This document shows, piece after piece, positions 1 through 8,872 of a stretch of DNA of 64,000 nucleotides. The number at the start of each line of letters is the position of its first letter. The first letter of the stretch is position 1. The translations under genes were made by a program, and so were the position numbers. The stretch spans positions 172,436 to 236,435 of the forward strand of contig JADJFV010000036.1 in assembly GCA_016708435.1 (NCBI GenBank). The letters run 5' to 3'. This DNA comes from Leptospiraceae bacterium. GTDB taxonomy: Bacteria; Spirochaetota; Leptospiria; Leptospirales; Leptospiraceae. The notes beneath the pieces were generated by a model. That model had not been told where the DNA came from. It made no database searches and saw nothing but the letters and a program-made list of their open reading frames with translations.

Positions 1-601
1 CAATGGAAGAATAAGAATCTTTTTTAGTAATCAGAAGATGTTTAAAATCCATAATTTGCTCTTGCAGCTCTTCAAAAACTTCCTGATCTACATTTTGCTC
101 TTCTTTAGCAACTTCTTCTGTCAACTTACGGGTAACAGAGATTAACTCTTCTCCTAATTCTTCTGAGTTTCCATTTCTATTTTCTTCGATCCACTCAATG
201 TATTGCAATACATTGATACCAACTTCATCGTCTCCAAAAAGAGATTTGTTTTCTTTAAGTTCATTAAAATCAAGCTTCAATGCTAGACTGATAACTGAAA
301 ATATTCCTGCAAAATATAGCTTTGGTTCATCTGAGTGTTTCTGAACTTCCCGTAAAATATCGAGAAGTAGCGGTATATCGCTAGTAGTCGGAATATAATT
401 TCTAAGTAGATTGGTAATGATTAAAACTTCTACAGAAGCAAGGTCTCCTTGTTGGACTTCTTTGTATAAGAGAGAAAGGACTTTCTTAAAAACATTTACA
501 TCTTCAGAAAATGTATAAGCCAAAAGCTTATGTGCCTTTAATCCTGCATCTGGATCGTCTATTAGTTCTAACAATCTGTCTTTATTTACAATCAGTTTCA
601 T
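1..601 (-). CDS. hypothetical protein, C-terminus beyond left edge
   Basis: An open frame starts at the ATG at 599-601 (MKLIVNKDRLLELIDDPDAG) and stays open for 200 codons to the window edge, so the C-terminus is missing. It is acidic, leucine-rich and looks all-helical. There is no signal peptide and I recognise no catalytic motif. Its start lies only 3 bases after the stop of the upstream GGDEF-EAL gene on the same strand, so the two are probably co-transcribed and translationally coupled. This makes it a candidate partner of the c-di-GMP protein, which is an inference from position only. Function unknown. Confidence 0.7.
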   Translation of the reverse strand, partial: MKLIVNKDRLLELIDDPDAGLKAHKLLAYTFSEDVNVFKKVLSLLYKEVQQGDLASVEVLIITNLLRNYIPTTSDIPLLLDILREVQKHSDEPKLYFAGIFSVISLALKLDFNELKENKSLFGDDEVGINVLQYIEWIEENRNGNSEELGEELISVTRKLTEEVAKEEQNVDQEVFEELQEQIMDFKHLLITKKDSYSSI

Positions 602-604
602 TTC

Positions 605-3028
605 TTAATTATTACTCGCAAGGAATTGTATGAATTCTGTTTCTGGTAGCGGCTTACTCTTATAAAACCCTTGATATAAATCACAGCCACAAGATTTCAA
701 AAAATCAAGTTGTTCTTTTGTTTCTACTCCCTCGGCTAGGACCTTCAATCGAAGTGTATGACCCATAGCGATAATAGTGGCAGCGATTTCGCTATCGTCT
801 TGATTTTGGGGAATCTCATCTACAAAACTTTTATCTATCTTAAGAGTATCGAGTGGAAATCTTTTTAAATGGGCTAATGAAGAGTAACCCGTTCCAAAAT
901 CATCAATAGCCAATTTAATTTTCATAGATCTAAATTGGTTTAATATCTTTATTGCTTCTTCTTCTCTATCCATCAGCGCACTTTCCGTAATTTCAAATTC
1001 TAAATATTCTGCTGGAAATTTCGTTTCCTTTAAAATTCTTTCTACTACAGATACAATATTTCCATGAATGAATTGTCGTGGGGATAAATTAACAGCGAGT
1101 GGAATTGGTTTGATTCCAGATTGAAACCATTTATTTCCAAGATCGCATACTTGGTGTAATACCCATTCACCTACTTGGCTAATGATTCCACTTTCTTCTG
1201 CAATAGGTATAAAATCTGCTGGTGATATAAATCCCTCTACGGGATCTTTCCATCTTACAAGAGCTTCTGCTCCTACAACTTTTCCAGTTCGAATATCTAC
1301 TTGTGGCTGAAAGTATACTCGTAATTCTTCTCTGTCAACGGCTTTGCGTAATCTAGTTTCAATCGACAGACGACTTCGAATCGAAGAAGTTATACTAGAA
1401 TTGTAATAGCGAAAAATTCCTTTTCCTTCTTTCTTTGCTTGATACAATGCCACATCTGCATGTTGAAATAATTCATCTACTGATTGCCCCTGATCGGGAT
1501 ATATACTAATTCCAATACTCGCACCTAGAAAAATTTCTACTCCATTTGTCAGATAGAATGGATCTGCAATAGAATCCAGCAATTCTTGCGCGATCCTTCC
1601 TGCCTTCTCTAAAGCTTCTAAATCTTCAATTAAAACAATAAACTCATCCCCACCGAGTCTAGCAAGTGTATCTCTTTCAGATAATCGCTGAAACATTCGA
1701 ATAGCGGATAATTGTAATACTTCGTCGCCTAACGGATGTCCATAGCTATCATTTACATCCTTAAACCGATCCAAGTCAATTAGTAGAATTGCTAAACGCT
1801 TACCTGAATCTAATCTACTCATAGCATGTCTGAGTCTAGATTGAAACATTAAACGATTCGGAAGATTAGTCAACCAATCATGATGAGCTAGATAATCCAA
1901 ATCATCCTGTGCGGCTTTTATTTTTGTAATATCAGAAAACACTGCAACATAGCTTAGCGTGTTACCGTTATTATCCTTAACTGCACTGATTCCAAGAAGT
2001 TCGGGATAGATTTCGCCATTCTTGCGTCTATTCCATATTTCCCCCCGCCATTTACCTTCTTTGAGTAGACTCTGCCACATTTCATCATAGAAAGCTTTGT
2101 CCTGTTTGCCTGAATTTAGAATACGAGGAGTTTTATCTTTTAGATCTTCCATTGTATAACCTGTCACAGTCGTAAAGGATGGGTTCACTGCTTTTATAAT
2201 CGCATTTGCATCTGTAATCAACAAACCTTCTGTCGTATTATCAAATACGGCTGCCGCCTGACGCAGATTATCCTCTTGCTCTTTCATATCAGTGATGTCA
2301 ACAACAGAGCCTATGTATCCCGCAAAATGGTCATTTTCCGCTAATCGGGGAATCCCTCGATCCAATACCCACCTGTATACACCATCATGACGAAGAAGTC
2401 TATATTCCATCTCAAAAGATTGCCTCTTATGAAATGCATCTGTATACATATTCAGAAATGTTTCGTAATCATCCGGATGAACTCCAACAAGCCATCCCAT
2501 TCCCAACTCCTCTTCCATGGTTCTTCCACGAAACATAAGCCATTGTTTATTAAAATAAGTAAAGAGTTTGTCTTCATCAGAAACCCAAATCAAAACGGGC
2601 GCAGAATCTGCCATAGAACGAAAGCGCTTTTCACTTTCCCGCGTGCTAAGCTGAGCTTCAAATAAACTAAGAGCCATTTCAATCGATGAGATAAGGAAAG
2701 TTTCCCCTGAGTTTTTGATAATGTATCCATAGCGGTTAACATTTCTTACTCGCTCAACAATTTCCTTTTCAAAATGGGAGGTGAGAAAAATAATTGGAAT
2801 ATTCTTAAACTTAAGAATTTCCTCCGCTGCCTCGGCTCCTGAAATTCCTTCCCCTAAATTAAAATCCATCAGAATGAGGTTGACCGATGAATCATCCCTC
2901 ATTATCTGAATTGCGTCCTCTCCGCTTTCTACATGCAAGACTTCAAAATTATTTTTCTTTAGGACAGCCATTTCAGCCATCGCAATTATAATTTCATCTT
3001 CTACGAGTAGGATATTCTTTTTTATCAT
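605..3028 (-). CDS. response regulator with PAS-PAS-GGDEF-EAL (bifunctional c-di-GMP enzyme)
   Basis: This 807-residue soluble protein begins with a receiver domain (about 1-125; phosphoacceptor Asp55 in LMDFN). Two PAS domains follow (about 130-250 and 255-375), then a diguanylate cyclase domain (about 380-545) with an intact GGDEF signature (RLGGDEF). It ends with an EAL phosphodiesterase domain (about 555-800) keeping EALVRW and DDFGTGYSS. Both catalytic signatures are complete, so it could either make or degrade c-di-GMP. The family commonly has one dominant activity, tuned by the sensor domains. No histidine kinase lies next to it, so the phosphodonor is unknown. The ATG at 3026-3028 follows a plausible promoter and the gene leads directly into the partial gene at the left edge. 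Confidence 0.93.
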   Translation of the reverse strand: MIKKNILLVEDEIIIAMAEMAVLKKNNFEVLHVESGEDAIQIMRDDSSVNLILMDFNLGEGISGAEAAEEILKFKNIPIIFLTSHFEKEIVERVRNVNRYGYIIKNSGETFLISSIEMALSLFEAQLSTRESEKRFRSMADSAPVLIWVSDEDKLFTYFNKQWLMFRGRTMEEELGMGWLVGVHPDDYETFLNMYTDAFHKRQSFEMEYRLLRHDGVYRWVLDRGIPRLAENDHFAGYIGSVVDITDMKEQEDNLRQAAAVFDNTTEGLLITDANAIIKAVNPSFTTVTGYTMEDLKDKTPRILNSGKQDKAFYDEMWQSLLKEGKWRGEIWNRRKNGEIYPELLGISAVKDNNGNTLSYVAVFSDITKIKAAQDDLDYLAHHDWLTNLPNRLMFQSRLRHAMSRLDSGKRLAILLIDLDRFKDVNDSYGHPLGDEVLQLSAIRMFQRLSERDTLARLGGDEFIVLIEDLEALEKAGRIAQELLDSIADPFYLTNGVEIFLGASIGISIYPDQGQSVDELFQHADVALYQAKKEGKGIFRYYNSSITSSIRSRLSIETRLRKAVDREELRVYFQPQVDIRTGKVVGAEALVRWKDPVEGFISPADFIPIAEESGIISQVGEWVLHQVCDLGNKWFQSGIKPIPLAVNLSPRQFIHGNIVSVVERILKETKFPAEYLEFEITESALMDREEEAIKILNQFRSMKIKLAIDDFGTGYSSLAHLKRFPLDTLKIDKSFVDEIPQNQDDSEIAATIIAMGHTLRLKVLAEGVETKEQLDFLKSCGCDLYQGFYKSKPLPETEFIQFLASNN

Positions 3029-3063
3029 GACAAAGAAGAACTTTCGCTTTCAGAATGGAGGAT

Positions 3064-3093
3064 TGTATAAAATTTTTTACTCTGTCGAGTAAA
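3064..3093 (-). promoter_or_regulatory. candidate promoter with inverted repeat upstream of the GGDEF-EAL gene
   Basis: On the minus strand a TTTACT box (3088-3093) lies 18 bases before TATACA (3064-3069), a reasonable sigma70-like arrangement 35 bases upstream of the start codon. The -35 box lies inside a perfect inverted repeat, TTTACTC/GAGTAAA with a 4-base spacer (3076-3093), which could be an operator. This is pattern reading only. Confidence 0.35.
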
Positions 3094-3224
3094 GAACCTT
3101 TGAAATTGCAGGAAAAAATCTTGAAAAAAAATAGATAAATGTTTCCTAGAACTCATTTTTACATAACAATAGAATTTCAGTCATAAATCAATTAAAAATA
3201 CATATTTTCCTTGGCGCAATTTGC

Positions 3225-3272
3225 AATGATTTAAATCATTTTAAATGACAGGGCTACGATAAGTTAGCCCTG
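3225..3272. terminator. hairpin and palindrome downstream of the outer-membrane barrel gene
   Basis: CAGGGCTA (3249-3256) and TAGCCCTG (3265-3272) form a perfect 8-bp stem with an 8-base loop. It lies 24 bases past the stop of the frame-restored barrel gene, as a terminator would. The following run on the minus strand is only weakly T-rich. Next to it is a perfect 16-bp palindrome, AATGATTTAAATCATT (3225-3240). The rest of 3029-3295 holds only the promoter described for the GGDEF-EAL gene and AT-rich DNA with no credible gene. Confidence 0.45.
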
Positions 3273-3389
3273 ATTTGATTCATATTAATTATTAACTATA
3301 GTTTATAAGAAAAGGTAATGTAAAGGCTTTGTAAAGTTGTTGATGTAGAGCCTTTGTAAAAGATTGAGTTTAAGATTGTTTCTTGAACA

Positions 3390-4343
3390 TTAAATGCCGC
3401 GCCATTGGTCGAGATTTGAGAATGCTAATGGAACATCAGTGTATGTAGAATATGATGTTCTAAGCTCCTCTCCTCTATACCCAACTCGTAAGCCTAAAGC
3501 TCCAAAACTATGCTGGTATCCTAAATCAATTATCGAGCCTCTGATTTCTTGGTTTGTCTTTTTCAAGATTGTAGTCGAACCGGAAGCCAAACCGTAATCT
3601 GCTCTTCTGAATGAAGTTTTATTAAAGTCCCCGCTACTTGAAATTTGTCCAAGAATTGGTGAATCCATCGCATACTCTAAATATACAGCAGAAGCCGCGT
3701 TGATATTGTATAGGAGGTTAGCACCGATAAACCCCGACCAAGTGTTTTGGTTGTTCGTTGTATTTCGAATTCCAATTCCACCATTGTAAAGGTATGTTCC
3801 AGACTCTTTAAAATCACTAACAAAATTACGGAATTGAAACTTTGGAGTAACTAGAAAACTTCCAAAAGCTAATTGGTATCCCACGTTCAAATCTAGGTTT
3901 TTAAAATTTAAATCCGCATTGTGAATTCCTACTATTCCAGATCCACCTGGATTCACACTTATGAAATCGTATTTCGGTGTATAACCTGTAAAGGCTAATC
4001 CCGGTATGCCTCTCATCTCAGCGCCTAACAGCAATGAGCCAGGACCTATTCCACTCATATAATAATCCAATCCAATTGGATTGAGTGGATATAATTTACT
4101 CGGAGAACTCCATCCCAAATTGTATTGACCAAATCCGAAACCATTTAGCAAGTCGTCCGTAAAATATTTATCTTCCAATTCTGTTTTAACTTTTCCGCCA
4201 AGTCCCCAGATCCCACCTTTCACTGTAAATCCAGATTGTGTTCCGCCACTGCTCGAGCCGCTAGATTCTTCTTCTTGGGCTAAAACGGAAACGCTAAAGA
4301 GGATGAGTAAACTTAAAATGAGTAATGAAATTTTTTTATTCAA
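3390..4343 (-). CDS. exported outer-membrane beta-barrel protein, C-terminus frameshifted
   Basis: The 317-residue product starts with a clear signal peptide (MNKKISLLILSLLILFSVSVLAQ) and continues as a Ser/Gly-rich stretch, then alternating polar/hydrophobic strands rich in Tyr, Gly and Asn, typical of a transmembrane beta-barrel. A GGAG ribosome site precedes the ATG. The frame stops after QWRGI at 3390. One frame over, 32 more codons run from about 3394 to a TAG at 3296 and end in LQSLYITFSYKL, which looks like the final beta-strand and BAM-recognition signal of an outer-membrane protein. The natural gene is therefore probably 3296-4343 with a one-base gain or two-base loss near 3392. I cannot name the family. 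Confidence 0.75.
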   Translation of the reverse strand: MNKKISLLILSLLILFSVSVLAQEEESSGSSSGGTQSGFTVKGGIWGLGGKVKTELEDKYFTDDLLNGFGFGQYNLGWSSPSKLYPLNPIGLDYYMSGIGPGSLLLGAEMRGIPGLAFTGYTPKYDFISVNPGGSGIVGIHNADLNFKNLDLNVGYQLAFGSFLVTPKFQFRNFVSDFKESGTYLYNGGIGIRNTTNNQNTWSGFIGANLLYNINAASAVYLEYAMDSPILGQISSSGDFNKTSFRRADYGLASGSTTILKKTNQEIRGSIIDLGYQHSFGALGLRVGYRGEELRTSYSTYTDVPLAFSNLDQWRGI

Positions 4344-4344
4344 A

Positions 4345-4490
4345 TTTTTTCTCCTAAAAGATTTTAATGTCCATAATTTTTGAGTTTCAATTTAAGAAAA
4401 CTCCATTTATACCTTGGGTTACAATTGTCACAGACGCAATCTACCGAATCAATTTATGTCGAAGCGAATACAATTAACGTATATTTTTCT
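4345..4490. repeat. 146-bp direct repeat, copy 1
   Basis: This stretch matches 6555-6700 in the same orientation, with about 5 mismatches over 146 bases and a constant offset of 2210. It covers the 3' end of the 230-codon barrel reading frame, the intergenic leader and the AGGAG ribosome site of the 317-residue barrel gene. The two copies bracket a segment of about 2 kb holding the split exported protein and the YD-repeat protein. Confidence 0.9.
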
Positions 4491-5343
4491 CCTAAATTAT
4501 AATAATTAAAGTTTATACAGTGGATTTTTAGAAACTCAATCCCACACCAATTTGCCCATGCTTCATTGAATTCATGAAAACCACCATCTACAATATTATA
4601 AATATTTGTATTAATTTCAGCGATTGCAAACCACATAGATGTAAAATAATAACGGATCCCCCCACCAAAACCTAAATGTATATAGGAGATAGGTCCGCCA
4701 AAACCATCCCCACCAAGAGTGCCTAATCCCAAATAACCGCGCACGAATGGGTCAAAAGTATTGCCGGTTAGAAAATGATAAGACCCCGAAAGGTCTAGTG
4801 AGGTAGAATGAAAAATTAAAGTATTTTTTTGATTTATAGCATTGTTCAAACTAGAAAGCAGTATATAGTTATATAAACTATTATGGCTCGAACTTAAAAG
4901 GGAAATCGCATAGAGATTTTCAATGATGCTATTATTTTTATTAGTTTCGAGAGTCTCCGACTTGTGAATATATTTCTGATGGTGTATAGTAAAACCAATA
5001 CCTATACTATTAGAAATCCCGTATTCAAATAGTAATTCATCAATTTCCGATCTAGTTTTTCCAATCGCACTGTTTAGACTCGAATTAGTTCCCTGTCCGC
5101 CTTTGAATTCTAAACTGATTTTTCCTTTAGAAAATCCTTTGGGCATTTTTTTCTGTAGTATCTTCTGGGCTCTTTTTCCTCTATTGACGTTGGTTCAGTT
5201 TTTTTGTCTTCTGCCACTGGTCTTTCTTCTGGTTTAGTCTCATTGATTGCAGGATTTTGTGTATTATCTTCTGATTGTGTAAATACATACATTGGAAATA
5301 TTAGCATATGTGAGCATAAGATTAGGATTATTGGTCTTTTCAT
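4454..5343 (-). pseudogene. exported beta-barrel-like protein split by a frameshift at an A7 tract
   Basis: Two overlapping frames form one gene. The first, from the ATG at 5343 (a GTG at 5355 is also possible), encodes a signal peptide (MKRPIILILCSHMLIFPMYV) and a charged Glu/Lys/Pro linker ending RRYYRKK. The second (4454-5146, 230 residues) begins MPKGFSKGKISLEFKGG. It is a Gly/Tyr-rich strand-forming domain (for example GYLGLGTLGGDGFGGPISY) with no signal of its own. They join at a run of seven A's on the coding strand (5146-5152); one more A would put them in frame. The junction reads as A AAA AAA, a classic slippery heptamer, so -1 frameshifting or transcript slippage could also make the fusion. 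The last codons lie in the 146-bp repeat. Confidence 0.7.
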
Positions 5344-5432
5344 TTTAAAATTCACTCTCGTTTTATTTTGTCATTAAACTATTGTGTTATCGTAAACAAC
5401 GTATATTATTGACAATCTCCTGAAATTTATCT

Positions 5433-6491
5433 CTAATATAAAAATGTTGTCATAGAATGAGTAATACCACTACATACCAGTTCTGACAATGTTAATTGAC
5501 CAGAAGAATTATAGATATAATTGATTACTCCAAAGCATCCCATATTAATTGCTGGAGCAGTTGACACTCTGCCTGAAGAGTCGTATTTAAAAATGTACGG
5601 TGATGTTGGATTTAATGTTGAATTCCACGTGCTAATATTCCCACTTCCATCATAGGTGTAGGAATCTGTTTGTTGAGAACTTTGTCCAATTATACAACCA
5701 TATCTTGTATTACTCGCTGTACCTGAACTAGAACTGCTTGTAACAAGTTTTGTTATCCAACCCTGAGAATTTTTTGCGATACTAAAATTAGTTATAACTT
5801 TACAAATTCCTGAATCAGAATTATACGATGATACATTTGTAGAGGGGTATAATTCATTGTCAGTATAAATATAATCTGAGACAAACGATGAACTGGGAGA
5901 TCCTGAAGCATAACAACCCGTTGGCCACGCAGAAGTAATTTTACTCAGTCGTCCTAAGATATCATAACTATAATTATTTGCAATGTTTCCTGCGCTCGTA
6001 ATCCCACAGGAAATTGTTATTTGGGTTATATAATTAAGCGAATTATAACTAACTGTTAGTTTCGTATTGTAACTTGATGCGTAACCAGAGTAACCAAGAA
6101 AGGTATTCGATGTAAACTGCCGATTCGAATTATATGTAAACCTATCTCCTGACGAAGTGGACTTTGGATTGCATCCTGGCAAACCAACCCTCCAACTCAA
6201 ACCACCAGAACCCATGATGTATTGACGTGTAAAATCTGCATACGTCTCACCGGTATAATACCCTTTACCGCATTCTGGCATGACAAATACTATTCCATTT
6301 ATGATTCCACTGGAAGTGAAGTTAGTCTGAGAAGAAGAGGCTAATGTCACTAATCCCACGATTACCGAGTTGCTGGATTTATCCTCATCCTTATTTCCCG
6401 TTGCCATGTCTATTAGAGTGCAGTGCGATTGACCGGCTAATAGCAATAACGCGACAATCTTCCAAAGACTTTTTTTATTCTCCAGATTCAT
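5433..6491 (-). CDS. exported YD/RHS-like repeat protein, possible lipoprotein
   Basis: I start this at the ATG at 6491 (352 residues) rather than the ATG at 6503, because a GAGGAAG ribosome site lies just before it. The N-terminus is a hydrophobic export signal (KIVALLLLAGQSHC). Cys at the end could be lipidated, but His at -1 makes the lipobox atypical. The body contains YD-like motifs (YDILGRLSKI, YTYDGSGNIS, KYDSSGRVS), the kind found in RHS/YD-repeat surface proteins, and is rich in Ser, Tyr and Asn. It is far shorter than true RHS toxins and no toxin domain is visible. It lies between the two copies of the 146-bp repeat. Likely a surface-exposed protein of unknown role. Confidence 0.65.
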   Translation of the reverse strand: MNLENKKSLWKIVALLLLAGQSHCTLIDMATGNKDEDKSSNSVIVGLVTLASSSQTNFTSSGIINGIVFVMPECGKGYYTGETYADFTRQYIMGSGGLSWRVGLPGCNPKSTSSGDRFTYNSNRQFTSNTFLGYSGYASSYNTKLTVSYNSLNYITQITISCGITSAGNIANNYSYDILGRLSKITSAWPTGCYASGSPSSSFVSDYIYTDNELYPSTNVSSYNSDSGICKVITNFSIAKNSQGWITKLVTSSSSSGTASNTRYGCIIGQSSQQTDSYTYDGSGNISTWNSTLNPTSPYIFKYDSSGRVSTAPAINMGCFGVINYIYNSSGQLTLSELVCSGITHSMTTFLY

Positions 6492-6554
6492 TTTCTTCCT
6501 CATAAAAATTAATTATTCTTCTAAGAAAGGTATTTCTCATCATTTCCAAAGAAT

Positions 6555-6700
6555 TTTTTTCTCCTAAAAGATTTTAATGTCCATAATTTTTGAGTTTCAA
6601 TTTTAGAAAACTCTAATTATACCTTGGGTTACAATTGTCACAAACGCAATCTACCGAATCAATTTATGTCGAAGCAAATACAATTAACGTATATTTTTCT
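6555..6700. repeat. 146-bp direct repeat, copy 2
   Basis: Second copy of the repeat at 4345-4490. It covers the last few codons of the sulfatase-like gene, the intergenic region and the AGGAG ribosome site of the next reading frame. On the minus strand both copies contain GTGACA and, 14 bases on, TATAAA, so the unit may carry a weak promoter for whatever gene follows. Confidence 0.9.
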
Positions 6701-8702
6701 TATCAAATTCTTCAATCGATGGCGGAAAAATTGCATTCCGATTCATAAGCTCAATGCTTGTATTCAAAAACGCTTTTGCTTTTCGATGATGTGACGCGCA
6801 AAACTGAGGTGCTTTTTTGCAAATATCAAATTGAATATGGGGAGGGTCTACTGTGAAGTTAACCCCACCTTCTCCATCGGAAGTGCGAAACAAAAATAAT
6901 TTGTCTTCCACCCAACCAAACACTGTTCCGTAAGCGAAGTAAGCAGAATTCGTTTTTGTAGAAAGTAAATCTCTACCCATGGCAGAAAAATACACTTCCT
7001 TGTTCAGATTTCCTAAAATCGTAGGAATTACATCTAACTGGGAAGCGATGTCGTTTCTAATTTCAGGTTTAAATCGAGAAGGAGCATAGATTAAGAAAGG
7101 AATATTTCTATCTTCATAATAATTTAAAAAACGATGGTGGGTATGATCGGCAACAAAAAAGAAAATAGTGTTATCAAAATAAGGCGCCTGTCTTGCTTTC
7201 TCTAAAAAGTTTTGCACTGCCCAATCTGCATAATGGTATACATTTAGAAATTCGTTATCGTCTGTTTCCTTTCCAAAAATATTAAATTCCTCTCGTGGAG
7301 TCCTATAAGGATAATGCGTAGTAAGCGTTAAAACCGTTGCAAAGAAAGGTCTTTCCCCTTCATGGCTTTTTAATTTGTTATGAAGAACGTCAAACACATC
7401 TGCATCATCATATCCCCAGGCACCTATTTGATATCGCTTCATATCGTCTAAATCTTGTTTGCCAATGCTTTCATCAAATCCCCAATGAGGCATCATCTTG
7501 TGTTTGTTATCAAAACTTAAATCTCCGCCTGTAACAAAGATTGTTTTATAATTTGCCTGGCGCATAATACTGCCTATCCCCGAAAAATGACCCATTGCTT
7601 GCGGAGTGCGCACAACAGTAAGTCCAGGTCTATCTGGAATTCCTGTAAGGACTGACATCATTCCGTTAGGAGTGCGTCCACCTGCCGCAAAGAATCGCTG
7701 AAAAAAGATTCCTTCTTTTAGGAGCTTATTAAAATTAGGCGCTACTTCTTTTCCATTTACTTTTCCGTCTGTGATTGGGCTTATGAATTTTCCAGTCCAA
7801 TTCTCTAGCATCACAAGCACAATATTCGGACTCTTAGCCTCTTTGTTTTTGGGAATTGTCTTACGAAGAAGTGGATATTCGTCGCTTACAAAATTAGCAC
7901 CTTCATATACAATTTCTTTTCTTACTACATCAACCGCTTCCTTGAAGTCCATTTTATCACTTCTAGGAATAGAATGACTCTTTAGATCAATGATAGCGGT
8001 ATACACTCCGTTTAACGCTAAGTTATTGACCATTGTATTATCAGAGATAATGGCATTACTTGTCCGAATAGGATTTTCTTGAAGACCGCCTCTAATTCCA
8101 ATAATGACAGCGATTACCGCAATCAATATCTTGGCTAATGAGTTTTGAAAAGAAATTTCTAAGTGCGAATAATTATGGTATCGTTTGTAAATACGAAACG
8201 AAGAAAATGTTAAAGCGGCTAATCCTACTAAACCACCAATAAAAACAAATTTATTTTCTTCGAGTAAGGAGCCAACAATTAAGATTAAATCCTTTCCTAA
8301 GAACACGTAGGCTTCATAGCCAATATGTTTATTTGCATGTTCAAAGTATAAAACATCGGCGATCAAAATTGCCACAACAAATACAACGAGTAAAATAGGA
8401 GTAAACGACCAGAGAAATACATAAAGCTTCTTTCTGTTTAAAAAATCAATGCAGGACAAAATAAAGAGAAAACCAAAAACAATACAAAGCGCGGCTATAT
8501 CAAATCGAATTCCCTCTGCAAATGCCCAGAGAATGGTAGAAGAAGAAATTTCTTTAAAGTCAATTCGATAGGCATATTTTAAGAAAAATGCAATTCTATA
8601 AATGGTAAAAAGCGGAACTCCAATCAAAAATAGAATTCCGAAGAACTTGAAATTATAAGAGAGGAAAATTTGCTTTAAAAAGTCTATGGCTTTGTTTTTC
8701 AT
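6684..8702 (-). CDS. LtaS/OpgB-type sulfatase-fold membrane enzyme
   Basis: The 672-residue protein has about five hydrophobic segments in its first 200 residues, then a large extracytoplasmic alkaline-phosphatase-superfamily domain. Landmarks are NIVLVMLENWTG (first metal-binding strand), Thr344 in GGRTPNGMM (the position of the catalytic Thr in LtaS) and ADHTHHRF (metal-binding Asp/His near 518). These are the features of phosphoglycerol or phosphoethanolamine transferases acting on lipid headgroups or periplasmic glycans. The substrate cannot be read from the sequence; in a diderm, OpgB-like or lipid A/LPS headgroup transfer is likelier than lipoteichoic acid synthesis. It ends inside the 146-bp repeat. 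Confidence 0.85.
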   Translation of the reverse strand: MKNKAIDFLKQIFLSYNFKFFGILFLIGVPLFTIYRIAFFLKYAYRIDFKEISSSTILWAFAEGIRFDIAALCIVFGFLFILSCIDFLNRKKLYVFLWSFTPILLVVFVVAILIADVLYFEHANKHIGYEAYVFLGKDLILIVGSLLEENKFVFIGGLVGLAALTFSSFRIYKRYHNYSHLEISFQNSLAKILIAVIAVIIGIRGGLQENPIRTSNAIISDNTMVNNLALNGVYTAIIDLKSHSIPRSDKMDFKEAVDVVRKEIVYEGANFVSDEYPLLRKTIPKNKEAKSPNIVLVMLENWTGKFISPITDGKVNGKEVAPNFNKLLKEGIFFQRFFAAGGRTPNGMMSVLTGIPDRPGLTVVRTPQAMGHFSGIGSIMRQANYKTIFVTGGDLSFDNKHKMMPHWGFDESIGKQDLDDMKRYQIGAWGYDDADVFDVLHNKLKSHEGERPFFATVLTLTTHYPYRTPREEFNIFGKETDDNEFLNVYHYADWAVQNFLEKARQAPYFDNTIFFFVADHTHHRFLNYYEDRNIPFLIYAPSRFKPEIRNDIASQLDVIPTILGNLNKEVYFSAMGRDLLSTKTNSAYFAYGTVFGWVEDKLFLFRTSDGEGGVNFTVDPPHIQFDICKKAPQFCASHHRKAKAFLNTSIELMNRNAIFPPSIEEFDKKNIR

Positions 8703-8808
8703 AATCTAAAAAAATTTCAGTATTCTAAGACAAAACTGTCAATTCTTATTTCCAATTAAATCCAACAGGAGTTTTCACTCAATGCTTTGTAAAAACCTTG
8801 CATTATGG

Positions 8809-8864
8809 CCAATTTAACATATACATTAATATAGACTTGACCAATTTACCATGCATGTTATATT
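8809..8864 (+). promoter_or_regulatory. strong promoter with direct-repeat operator; near-leaderless transcript
   Basis: TTGACC (8837-8842) and TATATT (8859-8864), 16 bases apart, match a sigma70-like promoter well. The predicted start of transcription falls at about 8871, within a few bases of the ATG at 8873, so the mRNA would have almost no leader. No ribosome site is seen. CCAATTTAACAT (8809-8820) and CCAATTTACCAT (8841-8852) form a near-perfect direct repeat 32 bases apart, the second copy lying inside the spacer. This looks like a repressor site. Confidence 0.5.
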
Positions 8865-8872
8865 AGCCAATC

